Origin: Coptis chinensis
Taxonomy: Eukaryota; Streptophyta; Magnoliopsida; Ranunculales; Ranunculaceae
Length of the DNA: 64,000 bases
Assembly (NCBI GenBank): GCA_015680905.1
Contig: CM027377.1
Span: forward strand, 4,922,501 to 4,986,500
Direction of reading: 5' to 3'
How positions within the stretch are numbered: the first letter of the stretch is position 1; every line of letters starts with the position of its first letter. The notes beneath the pieces were generated by a model, which was given only the letters and a program-made list of their open reading frames with translations, searched no databases and was not told the DNA's origin. The translations under genes and the position numbers were made by a program. Below, piece by piece: positions 1 through 13,800 of this stretch.

Positions 1-357
1 GTCAAAGGCAAAGGAAGAGCTGGCTACTCGAGGTTGCATGGAGCAAAATAAATTGATATTGAGAAGGCTGCTCAAGATGCTGTGTTTCGTGAACATGTTG
101 TTTTTACCTTCTACGTGTTTTGGGCTCATTAGTTAGAAACTTTTTAATGAAATTTCTTTTTGAAGATTCCTACCATGATCATGAGTTTGAAATCCAGGCT
201 AGCCTACTAGACTTGGTGGATCATTCTGCCCTTTAGCTTCCATAAATTGAACATGCCTCAAGGGACAGCTGCTATAGTTGGGATTTTCGTTAAGTTTGTG
301 ATTACTTTGTTTTTTTTTTTCTTTTCGATGAAACTGATTATAAAGATTTTTGATAAA
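1..357. other. Unassigned flank left of Helitron candidate
   Basis: No gene, RNA or repeat was recognised here. The sequence is AT-rich, with a T run near 309-320. It is the presumed host flank of the Helitron candidate starting at 358, and its last base is A, as expected for an A/T insertion site. Confidence 0.3.
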
Positions 358-440
358 TCTCTATATATATATTATAGCTCTCCCCTCCTCAATTGAGGAA
401 GCATAGCTAGAGTGTCCACGTGTCCAGACTAATTACGATA
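358..440 (+). repeat. Candidate Helitron 5' terminus
   Basis: The sequence begins with TC followed by an AT-rich run (TCTCTATATATA), and the base before it is A. This fits the 5' terminus of plant Helitrons, which lack inverted repeats. It is weaker evidence than the 3' hairpin because 5' ends are short and AT-rich. Confidence 0.4.
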
Positions 441-1980
441 AATCCGGAGTAAAATTTGCCGATAGAAAAACTGCTCCAACTCAAACTTAAAATGGAAACC
501 CAACAAAACCCACGACTCTCATATGAACTGATCTCTCTCTCCCACTCTCTCTTCTCTCCCACCCAACCTAAATCGCCATCTATTAATTAATGTCAATCGT
601 ATATCAAAGTGAGAATAGTTATTTGATGCTCCTTTTACCGGGTTGTTCTCAAAAACCCCTTTTTTCTCCCATCAATGCAAGAAGATTTGTACAATTGCAG
701 ACTTTTGATTAAAGAGAATCGCTTATAATTCCAATCTCAAGTCCAAGATTATCCAAATTCTACTTGAAATTTTATAATTTGTTCCCGATGCAAGATCCAC
801 TCCTAATTTTGGGATAAAAAGAAATTGTCTTGGTCATTCTACTTATATATTCTTCAGGTATAATTCTACTCATACCAAGTTTTTTTTTTCAATAAGCGCC
901 TATGCTATTAGCTAGCGGTGACACTTAATTCAATTGATTGATGCTCGACTAAATGCATCACTTTGTTAGAACAGATTTGGCACCATGGTTGTCAATGAAA
1001 AACTTTTGAAGTAGTCGACCCGCACAAAGGAAGACTGATGTATCATGTGAAAATAGAAACACGTAAGCTGATGAGGTATTTCCGACTTAACCAAGATATG
1101 TGTCATATATACGGTTCAATTTTCTTTTTCCTGGATAGAAAAAATAAATAAACAAAACAATAAATAAACAAATGAAAGGGAGACAAGTCATTGCAAGATA
1201 AGTTTTGCTATTGACCAGCATGATTGTGTCTTCTTCGTCTCATTGAGATCCATCTCTGTTGCTGCAGGCTGATGTGCGTGGTTATCAGTTTAGGAAAAAG
1301 TACAAGGTAATTATATGGGTTGTTGGTGTTCTAGATAAGGTTGTATTGTGATGGCGCCGTAGAGTAGTGGGTTTACGAGGATACCGTCCAGAGTCAGAAT
1401 GCATTGAAGAAAACGAAGATGAGGACATCACCGGGATTTCCAGGAAACAAAAAGTAGACACTAAGCTCTATCTTGCATTAACTCTTCCGCTGTGTTACAT
1501 TCGGTGCAATTTAAATTATATCCTTTACAAATATATACATGCATATATGCGTGAATATCATATATGCACATATATAGTTGGATGTTTGGAATACAGTTTG
1601 TACCTGTAAATCCCTTCACTACTTCTTTTCTCGACCTACTTCTTCATTTTCTAACGAAAATCTTTCACTTTTACTTGTTATAAGTAGAAAAAAAAGAACA
1701 ACTTAATATCTTGCAGTGAGAGGGCCTGCCACCTAAGAATTAGAACAAAATGTATATATCTATAAAACTTTGAACTGATTGAGCTATTAATCAAGAAGAT
1801 GATTGATTTTGCTTTGAACTTCCTTTGCCAATTACAAGATAGGAGTACTCTATGTTGATTCTCTTTTTTCTTTTATCCGATATTTGCTTTCCAAATTATG
1901 TTATGTTTTGCTAATCAACTCCGATTGCAAGCAATAGATGCTAACAGTTCATGGCATGATTTTAGCTTCAAATACATGGA

Positions 1981-2131
1981 TATCTCCAAGTTTGGGTGGT
2001 GAGGGACCGGATGCACGGAAGCACATATAGCGCACTTATTGGGAAACACCTATTTATATTTGGTGGCTCGAAAAAATCTCCGGATAATTCAAATGAAGTT
2101 TATTACAATGATCTTTACATATTAGATACAG
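1981..2131 (+). pseudogene. Kelch-repeat protein exon fragment
   Basis: One reading frame encodes HLFIFGGSKKSPDNSNEVYY followed by NDLYILDT. This matches a kelch blade: a hydrophobic run, a GG pair, and a Y-x-x-DLY-x-LDT end. The exon stops at an apparent GT donor at 2132 (GTAAGT). The upstream part, which should read like EGPDAR-x-H-x-YSA, is in a different frame, so the fragment is broken. No other kelch blades were found nearby. Known kelch proteins use several blades to bind partners; a single broken blade is unlikely to work. An RNFT-like fragment follows on the same strand, which is not a known domain pairing. Confidence 0.6.
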
Positions 2132-2360
2132 GTAAGTTTATTTTTTTTTTGAAGTTACTCTATAGATCAAGAAAAAGAATTGAAAGAGGAAGTAAATTCC
2201 CCCTCCCTATCCAAGATTCTTTTGGATAGGCACAACTGTTGTTTATTAGGAAGAATATGCTAATATGAGTTGTATATATCATTGTTCATTTTTCAGATGC
2301 AGTGTAAGTGTTGTTTCTTTTGTATACTAATTTATGAAATTTTCTTTTTTAAAAGTCAAT

Positions 2361-2426
2361 ATGGTTGAGTCTCTTGATGCTCGCCAACAATACAGACGCA
2401 TACTTGAAGGCTATCGCCAGCCTAAG
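2361..2426 (+). pseudogene. Possible small exon of unknown origin
   Basis: A 22-codon open stretch reads MVESLDARQQYRRILEGYRQ-PK and ends at a plausible donor (AAG then GTAAAC). It lies between the kelch and RNFT-like fragments. I do not recognise the family. It may be a non-coding coincidence. Confidence 0.2.
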
Positions 2427-2642
2427 GTAAACTACGCCATTTACAGCTGTACGTAGACCAAGTTAAAATTTAAACAAATGAAAGGGAGACAAGTCATTGC
2501 AAGATAAGTTTTGGTATTCACCAGCATGATTGTCGAGTGTTTCTCGATTTACCCACTAGAAATATTTTTGTAATGCTTGGTGAAATTAAAATGACATGTA
2601 AAGTTTCATGGATCTCACGGTTCTTCCTTTCGAATTTTGCAG

Positions 2643-2974
2643 GGTCAAATGCTAACATTAGTTGAATATAAGGTGCTTCTGTATCGTGCATTTTTTCCAA
2701 CTCCTGTCTGGTATCGGTTCTTCTTAAACAAAGAATACATAAGCCTTTTTTCATCACTAACCACAGGGTTGTACCTCACTTTCAAACTTACGTCAGTTGT
2801 TCAAAAGGTACAATTATTTATTTTGTTTTGAAGACCCATGTAGGACTTTATGGTAAAGCCAAATACTAATTTAGTAGGTTTGATTTGTCATGGCAGGTCC
2901 AATCCTTTTTCACTGCGTTGAAAGCATTGTCACACAAAGAGGTTCATTATGGGTCTTATGCCACTTTTGATCAG
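2643..2974 (+). pseudogene. RNFT-like (RING finger/transmembrane) protein fragment, RING missing
   Basis: Two exons are clear. Exon 2643-2807 (55 codons) contains [20 protein letters not shown] and FFLNKEY, then [20 protein letters not shown]. Exon 2897-2974 (26 codons) contains [20 protein letters not shown]. Both have AG acceptors and GT donors in matching phase. The sequence matches the membrane-proximal region of the plant homologues of RNFT1, which are membrane E3 ubiquitin ligases. The C-terminal RING exons that should follow were not found, nor were the N-terminal transmembrane exons, so this is a retained internal piece. Splice sites are intact, so it was copied as DNA and not through RNA. 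Confidence 0.7.
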
Positions 2975-5230
2975 GTCAGCTTCCTAGCTTGTATAGATTG
3001 TGGCTCCTAATGAAAACAATTTTCCCTTTCAAATGTCGTTAGTTAGAATTTCAAATTGTGAGGTTATAAGATTTTTCTTCTAATTCTTTCCCTGTGGCAT
3101 TGTCTTATATTTGCCTTGAAGTAACTAATTAGAACATTCTTTTTTTGTAAAATGGTTGTAGTTTTACTTTTCATATATATATGTAGTAGATTGAGTTGAC
3201 ATATTCTCTAATTTTCTTTTTGTTGCTTCTGCAGTTATTAGTGGGCACTCAACTATTCTCTTTCTATCGGACTCCCGTATCCTCCTATGAGCACGAAAGC
3301 AGTTCTAACTCAAACACACCTTATTTATATTGTCCTGGAAAGTTTTAAGGTAAACCTGATTGGTTTTGACTAGAATAACCAAATAAGCTATTTCAAAGTG
3401 CAGTGGTCGGTCCGGTGTCCGGTACTTCCTCAAGGTGAACTCTCTGGCCTCAATACACTGGGATGCACCACCACCAAAGAAATAGTTGAAGCTGGGATGT
3501 AATATCCAAATACGATAATTGCTATCTCAGGCTATCGATTCTTGAGAGGAAGAATCATAATGTCTTCCATTGTCAAAAGCCCAAGATCTCTCTGCAATAG
3601 AAGTGCAAATTGCACAGTTAGAAAGCAAAATAAAAGTATAAAAAAAATATGGAGGAACAATTAAAAGCGAGTAATGCATATTGGATATAAATTTTTCACA
3701 ATGTATCTATGCAAGTATCCTACTTCCTTTTTTCCTTGAACCAGTGAGTGCAACTTAGAGCTAACCTGTCCATATTTTGGTATTGAAAGAATGTATGTAC
3801 TACTGACCCGGTGAGAATTTCTTGAAGATCTACATTGTGATTGCTCCGAGCTATTACAAATGCCTTTAACCATATCTTTGGGCATCACTACCGTATAGGT
3901 AACAACATCAAAATTTGGAACCTACCAAAAGAATAGATTTCCCTTAACTTAGAGTGTTTTCATGTAAAAGTGGTAACAGAAATCATATCGAATACATAAT
4001 TAATCATCGAATACATAATTACCACTTCACACTGAACTTTCTGTAAAGGTTCTTACATTTAATTCTTTAGATCTGGCTTTCTTTGAGAGGTAACGAATAC
4101 ACAAACAAACTCTTCAGCAGTATCGTTTCTCAACAACATTTGACGGGGAGAAGAGATCGATACCAGTCAATCCCAAGACTTGGCAGATCTAGAGACGAGG
4201 AAAGGAGAAAAAGTTAGAAAAGACTTCAATTAATCACTGGAAGATTTTTAACATATATAAAAATGAGGTTAAATGGACCGTTTTGGCAATTTAGATTTCT
4301 CATTCTTCATTCCTTATAAGGTTGGTTAAGGTAATGAGATATTCAAGTAAACTAGAACAATACAAAGTTAGAGTAAGAAAATCATTTCTTTTCCTCAATT
4401 TAGTCTTATATAAAACATTGAAACCTATCGAACTCAAAGTACTGAAGTTTGTAACAAGTCAAAGAGTAGACTATACAAGCCATAGACAGAATAGCAAGGA
4501 GGATATTGTTATTCGACACCATATTTATGGTCGTCTAAGATGAGTCAATAAATAATGGGAGGCTGATCATTGACACCGTTGGGATTGAGGAATACATGTT
4601 GTCTCTATACAGTATCAATAGCAACAATCTCATGAACCGCAATTTTGAGGCTGCTGATCGAACAGGGGATGATGTGCATCTGCAGAAGTCCCAAATGGTT
4701 TTTGTACCATAAGTAATACAAATGATTAGGCTCCCAACCCTCTGCCTCCTTTACTTTTAGCCTTCATCCCAGTTTTAAGGGATTATGGAAATATAGAATC
4801 AATTTTGTAATTATATAATTTATATAAATGTACTAAGTTTGTAGCCCCTCCTCTTTTTGGCAGTTGCTTACAAGTCCTTTGTTAAAAGAAACTATATCTT
4901 TTAATTCAGTTATCATACATCATCAAATAAGGACTAATTTATTGCCATGGAAAAGAATACAAGGCTTATTCAGGATGTGTATTTTGTGCATTGCATACAG
5001 ATGATCATAATGCTAAATTTATAGACTTCCAACATTTTTGTTTGTTGCAAATATAACTGCATACCCAGTCCAGGTGTTACATGCCAGTAGATTTGTTCTC
5101 AGTAGCCCAATATCATTCTCTCATAACTAGATTGAAGCAATACTACGTGAGAGCTATTTCAACTTAAGGTTACTTCAGCATCTCTTTCTCCTAGCTTATA
5201 TACTGTCAATTCAATTGTTTTACAACGCTT
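2975..5230. other. No recognisable gene; inside Helitron candidate
   Basis: AT-rich, with short open frames only. A stretch near 4550-4730 has some coding-like composition but matched nothing I know on either strand. Nothing else is supportable. Confidence 0.3.
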
Positions 5231-5780
5231 GATTGGATATTGATAAGGGAATACTAGCCTATTAAACAGAAGACATTAATGTGTACACTAATTAGAAACC
5301 TAAAAACTAACCCTAACAGACCAGCAAATTTGAAAGTTGAAGCCAGAATTCGACATCAAGCACAAATATTAGTTTAAGGTGAAAATATTAACAATTGAAA
5401 GAAAAACAGGTTTGTCACTAATTGGTGTACACTCACGGTTACAACTTCAAATCTGAAGAAAAAACATCCGAATTTATAGCGGATGCATTCAATGAAGGTC
5501 AACCATACCATCGCTAAATAAACATGCAGAAAGATGATATCAACCAAAACTATAAATCATATATATAGAAGCAACCATTCATATAATTTCGGACAACCGA
5601 GGTAGCCAAGATTATATCTACACAACTGTAATATTTTAATGAAATAACTTCAGTTACTACAATTCACTTTATGCTTTCGGTGCAAGTGATATATATAGTT
5701 AAACAGGGGAAAAACATATGACTAGGCTATCACATTCCATCTCTCTATTTAGCACTATTTTCCATGAACACAGGGTCAGG

Positions 5781-5935
5781 TCAGCATTTGAACACCTTGC
5801 AGACCATCAACCACAGTATAACAATGACGATAAGGACAACCCCTCCCACCATCAGTTTCATTTGAAGGTTCTCCAACCACATCTTTTACGAAGTTGCACT
5901 GCCCCTCACGCCTCTCCTCGAAGCTATTAGCCTAG
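5781..5935 (-). pseudogene. VAMP/R-SNARE C-terminal fragment (membrane anchor)
   Basis: On the minus strand the frame from 5882 to 5781 reads MWLENLQMKLMVGGVVLIV, continues as a hydrophobic anchor (IVILWLMVC), and ends KVFKC-stop. This matches the C-terminal transmembrane anchor of plant longin-type VAMPs (VAMP71/72 groups), where an RRK-MW junction precedes the anchor. Upstream the conserved part is shifted out of frame and contains a TAA stop. The SNARE helix and longin domain were not found. It is a dead fragment inside the Helitron candidate, in opposite orientation to the kelch and RNFT-like pieces. Confidence 0.6.
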
Positions 5936-6245
5936 AGACCAAGATAGAGAACCCAAAATAATTAAACACATCATATCACCCATGTAAAACTCTCCAATCC
6001 TAAGAAATTCTAGGTATGGACAACCAAAAACACAATAGGGTATGACTCACAATTTTAGGAAATAGTTTATTCGGTTAAAAGTATGTCAACTGCTTCAACA
6101 ATAGAAATAGCAGTGCACTTGGTTGATGGTGAAAACAACAACGGGCATGTAGTGCAAAAGGCTCGGCCACATTTGGGAGCCGAGCTTGAGTACATGAACA
6201 AGGCTGAGACAAAGAACTTCGGTTATACTTAGTGAACAATGCAAC

Positions 6246-6539
6246 GTGGAGTCGGTCAATATACTATCTGATCCAGTCCCTCCCACTCATGCAAAGCACA
6301 TCCTGCCTTTTGACGATGATATTGTTGAAGCCATTGAGATAGTATTGGAGAATTCAAATGAACCTAAATACCTCCCCTTCAAGCAGTTAACAAACTCAAT
6401 TACCCACTTTATGCAAAGAAGTCCTTGCATGAATTGTGTCCCTTTTGGCAAACTTCGGGTATCCTTGGAATTATATCTCCTATCTACATCAGTTTTTGGT
6501 AGTTCCTACAAATGGAGGGAATATATCCATATATCCTAA
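6246..6539 (+). other. Open frame of unknown origin
   Basis: A 97-codon open stretch includes HILPFDDDIVEAIEIVLENS and YLPFKQL. Its composition is protein-like over the first 70 codons, then becomes simple. There is no in-frame ATG near its start. I do not recognise it; it may be another captured exon. Confidence 0.25.
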
Positions 6540-7509
6540 TGCAGCCTCTCCTTTACTGTCGGGTTCAACAACGACACACCGACAAATTGGTAAACCACCG
6601 TCCTTATAATCATCGTCACGTTGTCTTTTGATAAGCTGCTACACTTTCGATCTTGATGGTTGAGGGCAAACCATCATTAGTAGTAAGTCCATCATCCAGT
6701 AGTCTCAGAGCTCAAATTCCTTAAGGCTCATATCATCGATTAGATGTGAGCTGATATAAAATCTCCCAACTTGATTTTCTATAACACCGCTAACATATTT
6801 AGTGCTTTCTATGACACAAAACAATGTCCCCTCAAGCATCGAAATCAGCAAACTTTTAATTAGAGCAATAAAAAATGCTTAAAAGTTCAAAACCAAATGC
6901 ATATGATTGAACTTGAAACAAAATAAGATTAAACCTCAAATACTCTATTTTCAAGTCAACCAAATCATCGGTTCTGGCAAAGAATAAAAGATATCACCTT
7001 TTACGACATGTAATCTCTAAATTTAGCATAATCAAGAGTATATGAACAATTAAATGAAAGAATAAGAAGTAAATGGAAATAACTTACCTTTGAGTTGGTT
7101 GGAGAAAATGTTTGAGATAGGTTTCGGTGATCAATGTACTACTCTCTCAATTTACGTCTAAATAATAGGTCTGAAATTGTACACACACAATATGGACTAG
7201 AAACTTGGATCAACAAAATAGTGTTACAAAGTCCTTAAATTAACAGATAAAATAAGATCTTGCAACAGCTGTTAATTAAATCATTATTTCCTTCTACACA
7301 AGGGCATGAAGGAGAGTTAAGGTCTTCTACTACTCTATACTGACTATTGACCATAACCTCCGGTAGAGTGGAAAAGTGGCAGTGTTGCACTATGATTGGA
7401 TATCAATAAGGGAATACTACCCTATTAAACATAAGACATTAATGTGTACACTAATTAGAAACCTAAAAACCCAAACTAACATAATGAGCAAATTTTAAAG
7501 TTGAAGCCG

Positions 7510-8956
7510 AAAAATGATTAATGCAACAACTTTTTAGTTATTACCTACCATATCTAGGAAAGCTAAGACCTAAACTAAAGATACTTCTAAGGTAGCTTTA
7601 CCAATAAAGGAGACTTAGTCGCCACAGGTTGGTGGCCTAAAATAGGAACTTTTGCCCACGCTCAACGGCTACGGAGGTGTCTTAGATATTGAGGCGTGTT
7701 GCACTATGATTACTCTAGGAATCCCTTTAAACTAACATAGTCCGGTCCAAGATTTTAGATTATTCCGTAAGACAACACAACATATGAAGTATGTAACTTG
7801 GTCCCGGCATCTCTAGAAATTATGAATAGGTAGACTAGGCATCTCTTTTTTGAACTATCTATATTGGTTCCAGAATAAGCCTAAACATACACAACATATG
7901 TTGTAATGTTGATAAGGTTAGCTTAACTAAGAAGCAAGGATGAAAATTTCATAAATGAATGTCAGATGCAATTGGATGAATATTGTCAGAACATTGGGTA
8001 CACTGGAGGATACACCTAAAGCTTGCCCACGTTCGACGGCTTCACTATTTGCAGTGATGTAAAAATACTAGAGTTAGTGGACACAACTTCAATAAAGGAT
8101 GTTTTGGCACATATATTGTGGCTTAAGCCACGAGGGCTTCATGGGCACATGGGGTGGTGTCACTATAGCATACTTCAGTACATGCATGAGGCAACATGTC
8201 GATAACGATGGGTTGCTTTGGCACATAGAGTTCATGTCAGAATGAAGTGAAAGAGCAACATAAAAAATAAAAACATGATCATATATTAATTAAACTGTAA
8301 ACAAAGCAAAAAATATATGTGATAAAACAAAATTACCTATCAACAACATCTTCTTCATCTTTTTTTTTTAGTCTTCACATTCCGACTACAAACTTCCTTC
8401 ATCATAAAGTTCTTCAATGTTTTTTGTTTTAAAATGATGAAGTTCTTCCTTCCTAATAACTTCAACCAAAAAATTCACACACTACAGAAAACTGATTCAT
8501 TCAAAATTCTTATCATAATAATTTTGTATGTTCTCCACTCGAACTTTTTTGGAAAACAACATTATAGCAGGAAAGCTAACACAATCACTTTAAGAAAAAA
8601 AAAAATAGTAATGTTATAACTAAAATTATTCAAATTATAAAATTAGATTTTAAAAAAAATAAATACTCATTCAATTGGCTTCTCATACTTAGAACCAACT
8701 TTTGAGTTTCACTATTTATATATCGATTACTGTCACCACGTTTTAATCAGATATTCAAAATAATCAAACACATAAATCATTTCTCTGTTATCAAAAGCAT
8801 ACTTATTTGCCAGCCATATATCTTTTGGACAATTAAAAAAACATCATAAATTTACAAGCACAATCCCTACAAAACAAAAAAATTAAGACAAATACATTAC
8901 TAAAAAAATAAAAATTTACTTCAGTATAAACTTTGATAAAAATAAACAGATAAAAC

Positions 8957-8987
<31 letters not shown>

Positions 8988-9460
8988 ACTTACTCTTACA
9001 TTGAGAAAAATATTCCAAGAATACCTATAAAACAATAAAAAAAAATACATAAAATCAATTTACTCTTCATTCTATACATATGCATTTATATTAATCAAGC
9101 ATAACTAGAGAGATAAACTTATTGCCATAACCAAATATACTACTCTATCAGAAATGGAATGATAATTACGTGTATGACTTTCTGTAGTACAATATATGTT
9201 GTAAAAGTTTAGACTGATTATGAATACTATATTTTAAACAATTATAGTTCAATGCATGCGTAATCCAGATTAACCCATGGCCAAAAGGACATACATTTGG
9301 AATCATGAAACCAACTATACGTCTATATGTCTGCTGCTAGAATTAGAAATGAATTTCAGCTAACATGCATGCTTAATAAAGAAGAATATCATCAAGAAAG
9401 CCCATGTGAGACTAAATGCTTGATATATACACCATAACAATAAGTTAATTAAATTTGCAT
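7510..9460. other. No recognisable gene; AT-rich spacer
   Basis: Only short, low-complexity frames. There is a 28-base A run at 8957-8984 and several shorter A runs. No promoter or RNA gene could be supported. Confidence 0.3.
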
Positions 9461-9464
9461 TTTT

Positions 9465-9605
9465 AGCTATTTTGGCGTGGTTTATCCAAAACAGCGTAAT
9501 TTGGTGTCGAATTTTTTATGTCTGGGCTGAAGTTGTTTGGTGTTTAATTGTTTGGTAAAAAAAATTGGTGTTTTTCAAATCTTACCATTAAAGATGCTCT
9601 CAGGC
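9465..9605. mobile_element. Possible MITE-like segment
   Basis: The segment is rich in TTTGGTG motifs and ends with ACCATTAAAGATGCTCTCAG, a style of terminus common in plant miniature elements. No clear opposite terminus or target duplication was found. Similar TTTGGTG wording appears in the element at 37449-37954. Confidence 0.25.
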
Positions 9606-9840
9606 AGGTGTTAAGAATACCATTATGAGATGGAAGAGTTTAAAACTTTAAATAATTGAATCTGAGGTTGAGGGTCCTAAACATAAACAAAAGTACTTCA
9701 TGGGTTAGTATGATGTTAGAAAAGATTGTTTCCATTGCAACGACCATAATTTTGTAGTAATTCCCACACAGTCTCAGGGGAATTGATATTCTTAACAACA
9801 AATAAAGAATATACATATTTTGGAGCTTAATAGGTTACAA

Positions 9841-10800
<960 letters not shown>

Positions 10801-10879
10801 AAGTTTACCATTAATTGGTATTATTTCATTGATTGATTGTTCAAGCCATGGGTTTTTAATTCTAACATGTTTTAATTGA

Positions 10880-13800
10880 GTGTTTGTATATTTTTTATTA
10901 AAAAGGAAGAAAAATATCATATATATATATCAATTTTAATGAAATTGAATATATATATATATATTATATATATAGCGAGCACCCTTTTTATATATAGCGT
11001 GCTTCAATTGATTGAATGGGAATAATGATTTTTTGTTTGTTGATTTATTCTTTAACTATTTTCATTTATTTTTTTGAATTATTTGTGAGAATCCCTCTTA
11101 AAGTTATGTGGAAAACTTTTGGAATTAGTAGGTGTTAACTTGACGGATCTTTATTTATTTTTTGTTATGGATATTGACAAATCCGATCGATTTATCATTT
11201 GTTTAGGAGGATGTGTGGTGGTTTCTAGAGTCGACGTGGAAGAAGAAACCCATCGAAAAATCTGCAGATGAGTTAAACTAGGAACTGGATAACTATCCCG
11301 CTGAAGCCGTTAACACTTCCTATTGTGTTGGTATACGTACGGAGAATGAGTTGATCAAAAGTGGCAGTTGGAGCAGTAATGCTGCTATCCAGATTGTAAG
11401 TGGGTTTTGGGATTGAATTAAGAAGCAGGAACTCAAGTGATTTCCAGATTATTTTTTTTCAAGATTTTTTGTCTTTGAAATATATTGTGAAATATTTTTC
11501 ATGTTTTCTATCTGATTTGTATTTTATTTCTTGCATGGAATGATTCATACTTCACAGGGTGACTTCCTGTATAGCACATGTAATCTTTGATCGAGGTACA
11601 TCAAATTTAGAGATGAACGCCAACGTGAGGAAGAAGCCTATAACTCCCTGATTTGGCTGAAAGGTTAGTTTCTTCAATAGCGGTGTGAAACTGATTGGAT
11701 TGTTATGTTGTAATGTTCTAGATATTTTACAATTCCAAAGTTTTTGATTGATTAAAATTGTGCTAAAGGTTTGCTGCCCGATCAACTATATTCATTGCAA
11801 ACCCGGTTGAGACTTGATAGTAATCACATTGGCTCAAGCAGCACAATTTACAGGTTTGGTATTTTTTTAAACAAGCTGAAGCAAGAAAACCGGTAGGAAG
11901 ATATTGAAGTTCAATCAAATGTGAGTTTCCGGCCATGGGTTTCATGGTTTACTTTTATATATCTTCGATTCTCCGATATGGGTATATTTGATTTCTTTAT
12001 TGGCAATGTTTTCCTATAATCATCTACAAACTATGCTATGGGTGCTTCACTTTTTTTCTTCTTTGTTTATCTTTCTGATTTATATTTTGGTGGTGTTTGA
12101 GTTGTTCTTTAACAAATGATTGATTTGGACAGATGGCTGGAATTTCATGGCACTTCATTGCAAGCATAGCCATATAAAATGAAAAAAATATATCATTTCA
12201 TGCTAAATATAAGATGTCTTTATGAGTTTTCATATTTGAAATGCTGTTATTTTTTTCAGTGATGATATATGACATTAGTCGGTAGCTCAAGCATAAACCT
12301 TTTATCCATTAATTTTATCTTATCGTGAGTATGCATCTCTTTTCTTTTCACTTCAATTTTTCTAATTATTCAATTTGGTTGTTGTTGTTGTTGTTATTGT
12401 TGTTGGATAAGCTACTTTAGGAGAAAACTTGAGTATCACATTTCTCTTCTTTTATTTGCCTTCAGTCGGGTCATCAAGTGTTCAGATATATATAAACAAA
12501 CATTACATTTGCTGGGTTGCTAGCTTTTTGATCTTTTTAATTGTAAATGAGCTTGATGGGGGGAATTAGTTTAGTCGTGTGACATTGGAGTTGTTTGATT
12601 TTATCATTTCAAGATTTATAGTCGGTTCTAACAAGAAATATATTTTCCCAAATATGCAAGTGGTGGTGTTCATTTTTTCACAATTACCTAGGTTTTCTTT
12701 TTTCATTTCTTTTTTTTGTATGAAGCCCGATGGGGAAGCATTTATATATTTTGGCTACAATTTGTCGTTACTTAGGTTGGTATGATGACATTGTTATTGT
12801 TAGTAATGGTACGGATAATGGCGCGGACTAATTTATGCTAAAGTATTCACGAGGGAGTCAACTGTAGGGAGATAGTGGTGTATCGGTTTAGGGCATACAT
12901 AATGTAGCCGGCAAGAGAAATAGCACTAGAAAGTCTTGGGATTGCCCGGCCAGACTACCCAATAGGAACGACGAGAACCAGCCCAAGCATCGTCCTTCTC
13001 CTCCCAAACATGGACCGTACCTTCATATTCTCTAACACATCTCAACATGTTATTGCTTTAGAATCTATGAGTCTTTTCTTTGTTATGTTATTGGTTGTCA
13101 GCCAAATAATTTTCAACTATCTTCTAGCTGCTGCGGTGAATTTTATACTTCTCCGTGAGTCAAAAGTCGCATATATCATTGACACCTATTCTTTGGTTTG
13201 TGTTTGTGTTTCTTCTTTACTACTCGATCTTGTTTTAGCATATGACTTCCATGTACTTTTAGTTTAGGTCTAGCATCTGATTTGTTTAGGAACAACTTGA
13301 TATGTGTTACCGGTTTAGATCGTTATGAACCGGCGATTTGGATGAACTGAAAGCTATGTTTATGACAGGTACAATTCATAAATTCCTATTCCTATACTTG
13401 CACTCTAAGCCACAAAATAACATAATCTCCTTTATAAAAGGCGATGAACATTTAGTAATCCTTAAGGTTTACGTGCTCACTTATCTGGATCAGTTTTTGT
13501 ACTTAAGGTTATCTATATGTTTGTACTTAAGGTATTAGTATAGTAAAACCCGTTAAATAGGACCCTATCCACACCGAGCTCTAACTGGAAAGTATAGACA
13601 CTTATACTTCTGTCATATATTTAATTCTTAGAGAATATCTTTAATCATGAAGTAGTTAGAATAGGTTACTGGAGAAGCTCCAAGATAACCGTGTCGTTTT
13701 TAATGAAATTACAAATGTTTGTCGATATTATAGATGTTCTGAAGTTTAAAATTTTAATCTGCTTTGTTGCAAAACTCTACGGGAAGTTAATTTAAAATTT

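Larger units (their letters stand above)
1167..2533. repeat. Direct repeat pair of about 60 bp (1167-1227 and 2473-2533)
   Basis: The two stretches are nearly identical. Both contain AATGAAAGGGAGACAAGTCA and continue through a shared TTGCAAGATAAGTTTT and a shared CCAGCATGATTGT. The second copy lies about 110 bases upstream of an RNFT-like exon, in what looks like intron sequence. The first copy precedes another exon-like segment (acceptor CTGCAG at about 1262-1267). This suggests a partial duplication inside the captured gene fragment. Confidence 0.8.
5231..7509. repeat. Direct repeat pair of about 116 bp (5231-5346 and 7394-7509)
   Basis: The two copies share GATTGGATAT, GGGAATACTA, a long block including GACATTAATGTGTACACTAA, and an AAGTTGAAGCC end. 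They differ by scattered substitutions. They bracket the VAMP fragment, so the intervening 2 kb may have been duplicated or inserted as a unit. Confidence 0.8.

Noticed and set aside
8833-9018. Phe-rich minus-strand open frame
   Set aside because: It is the translation of a 28-base A run and AT-rich flanks; no coding signal.
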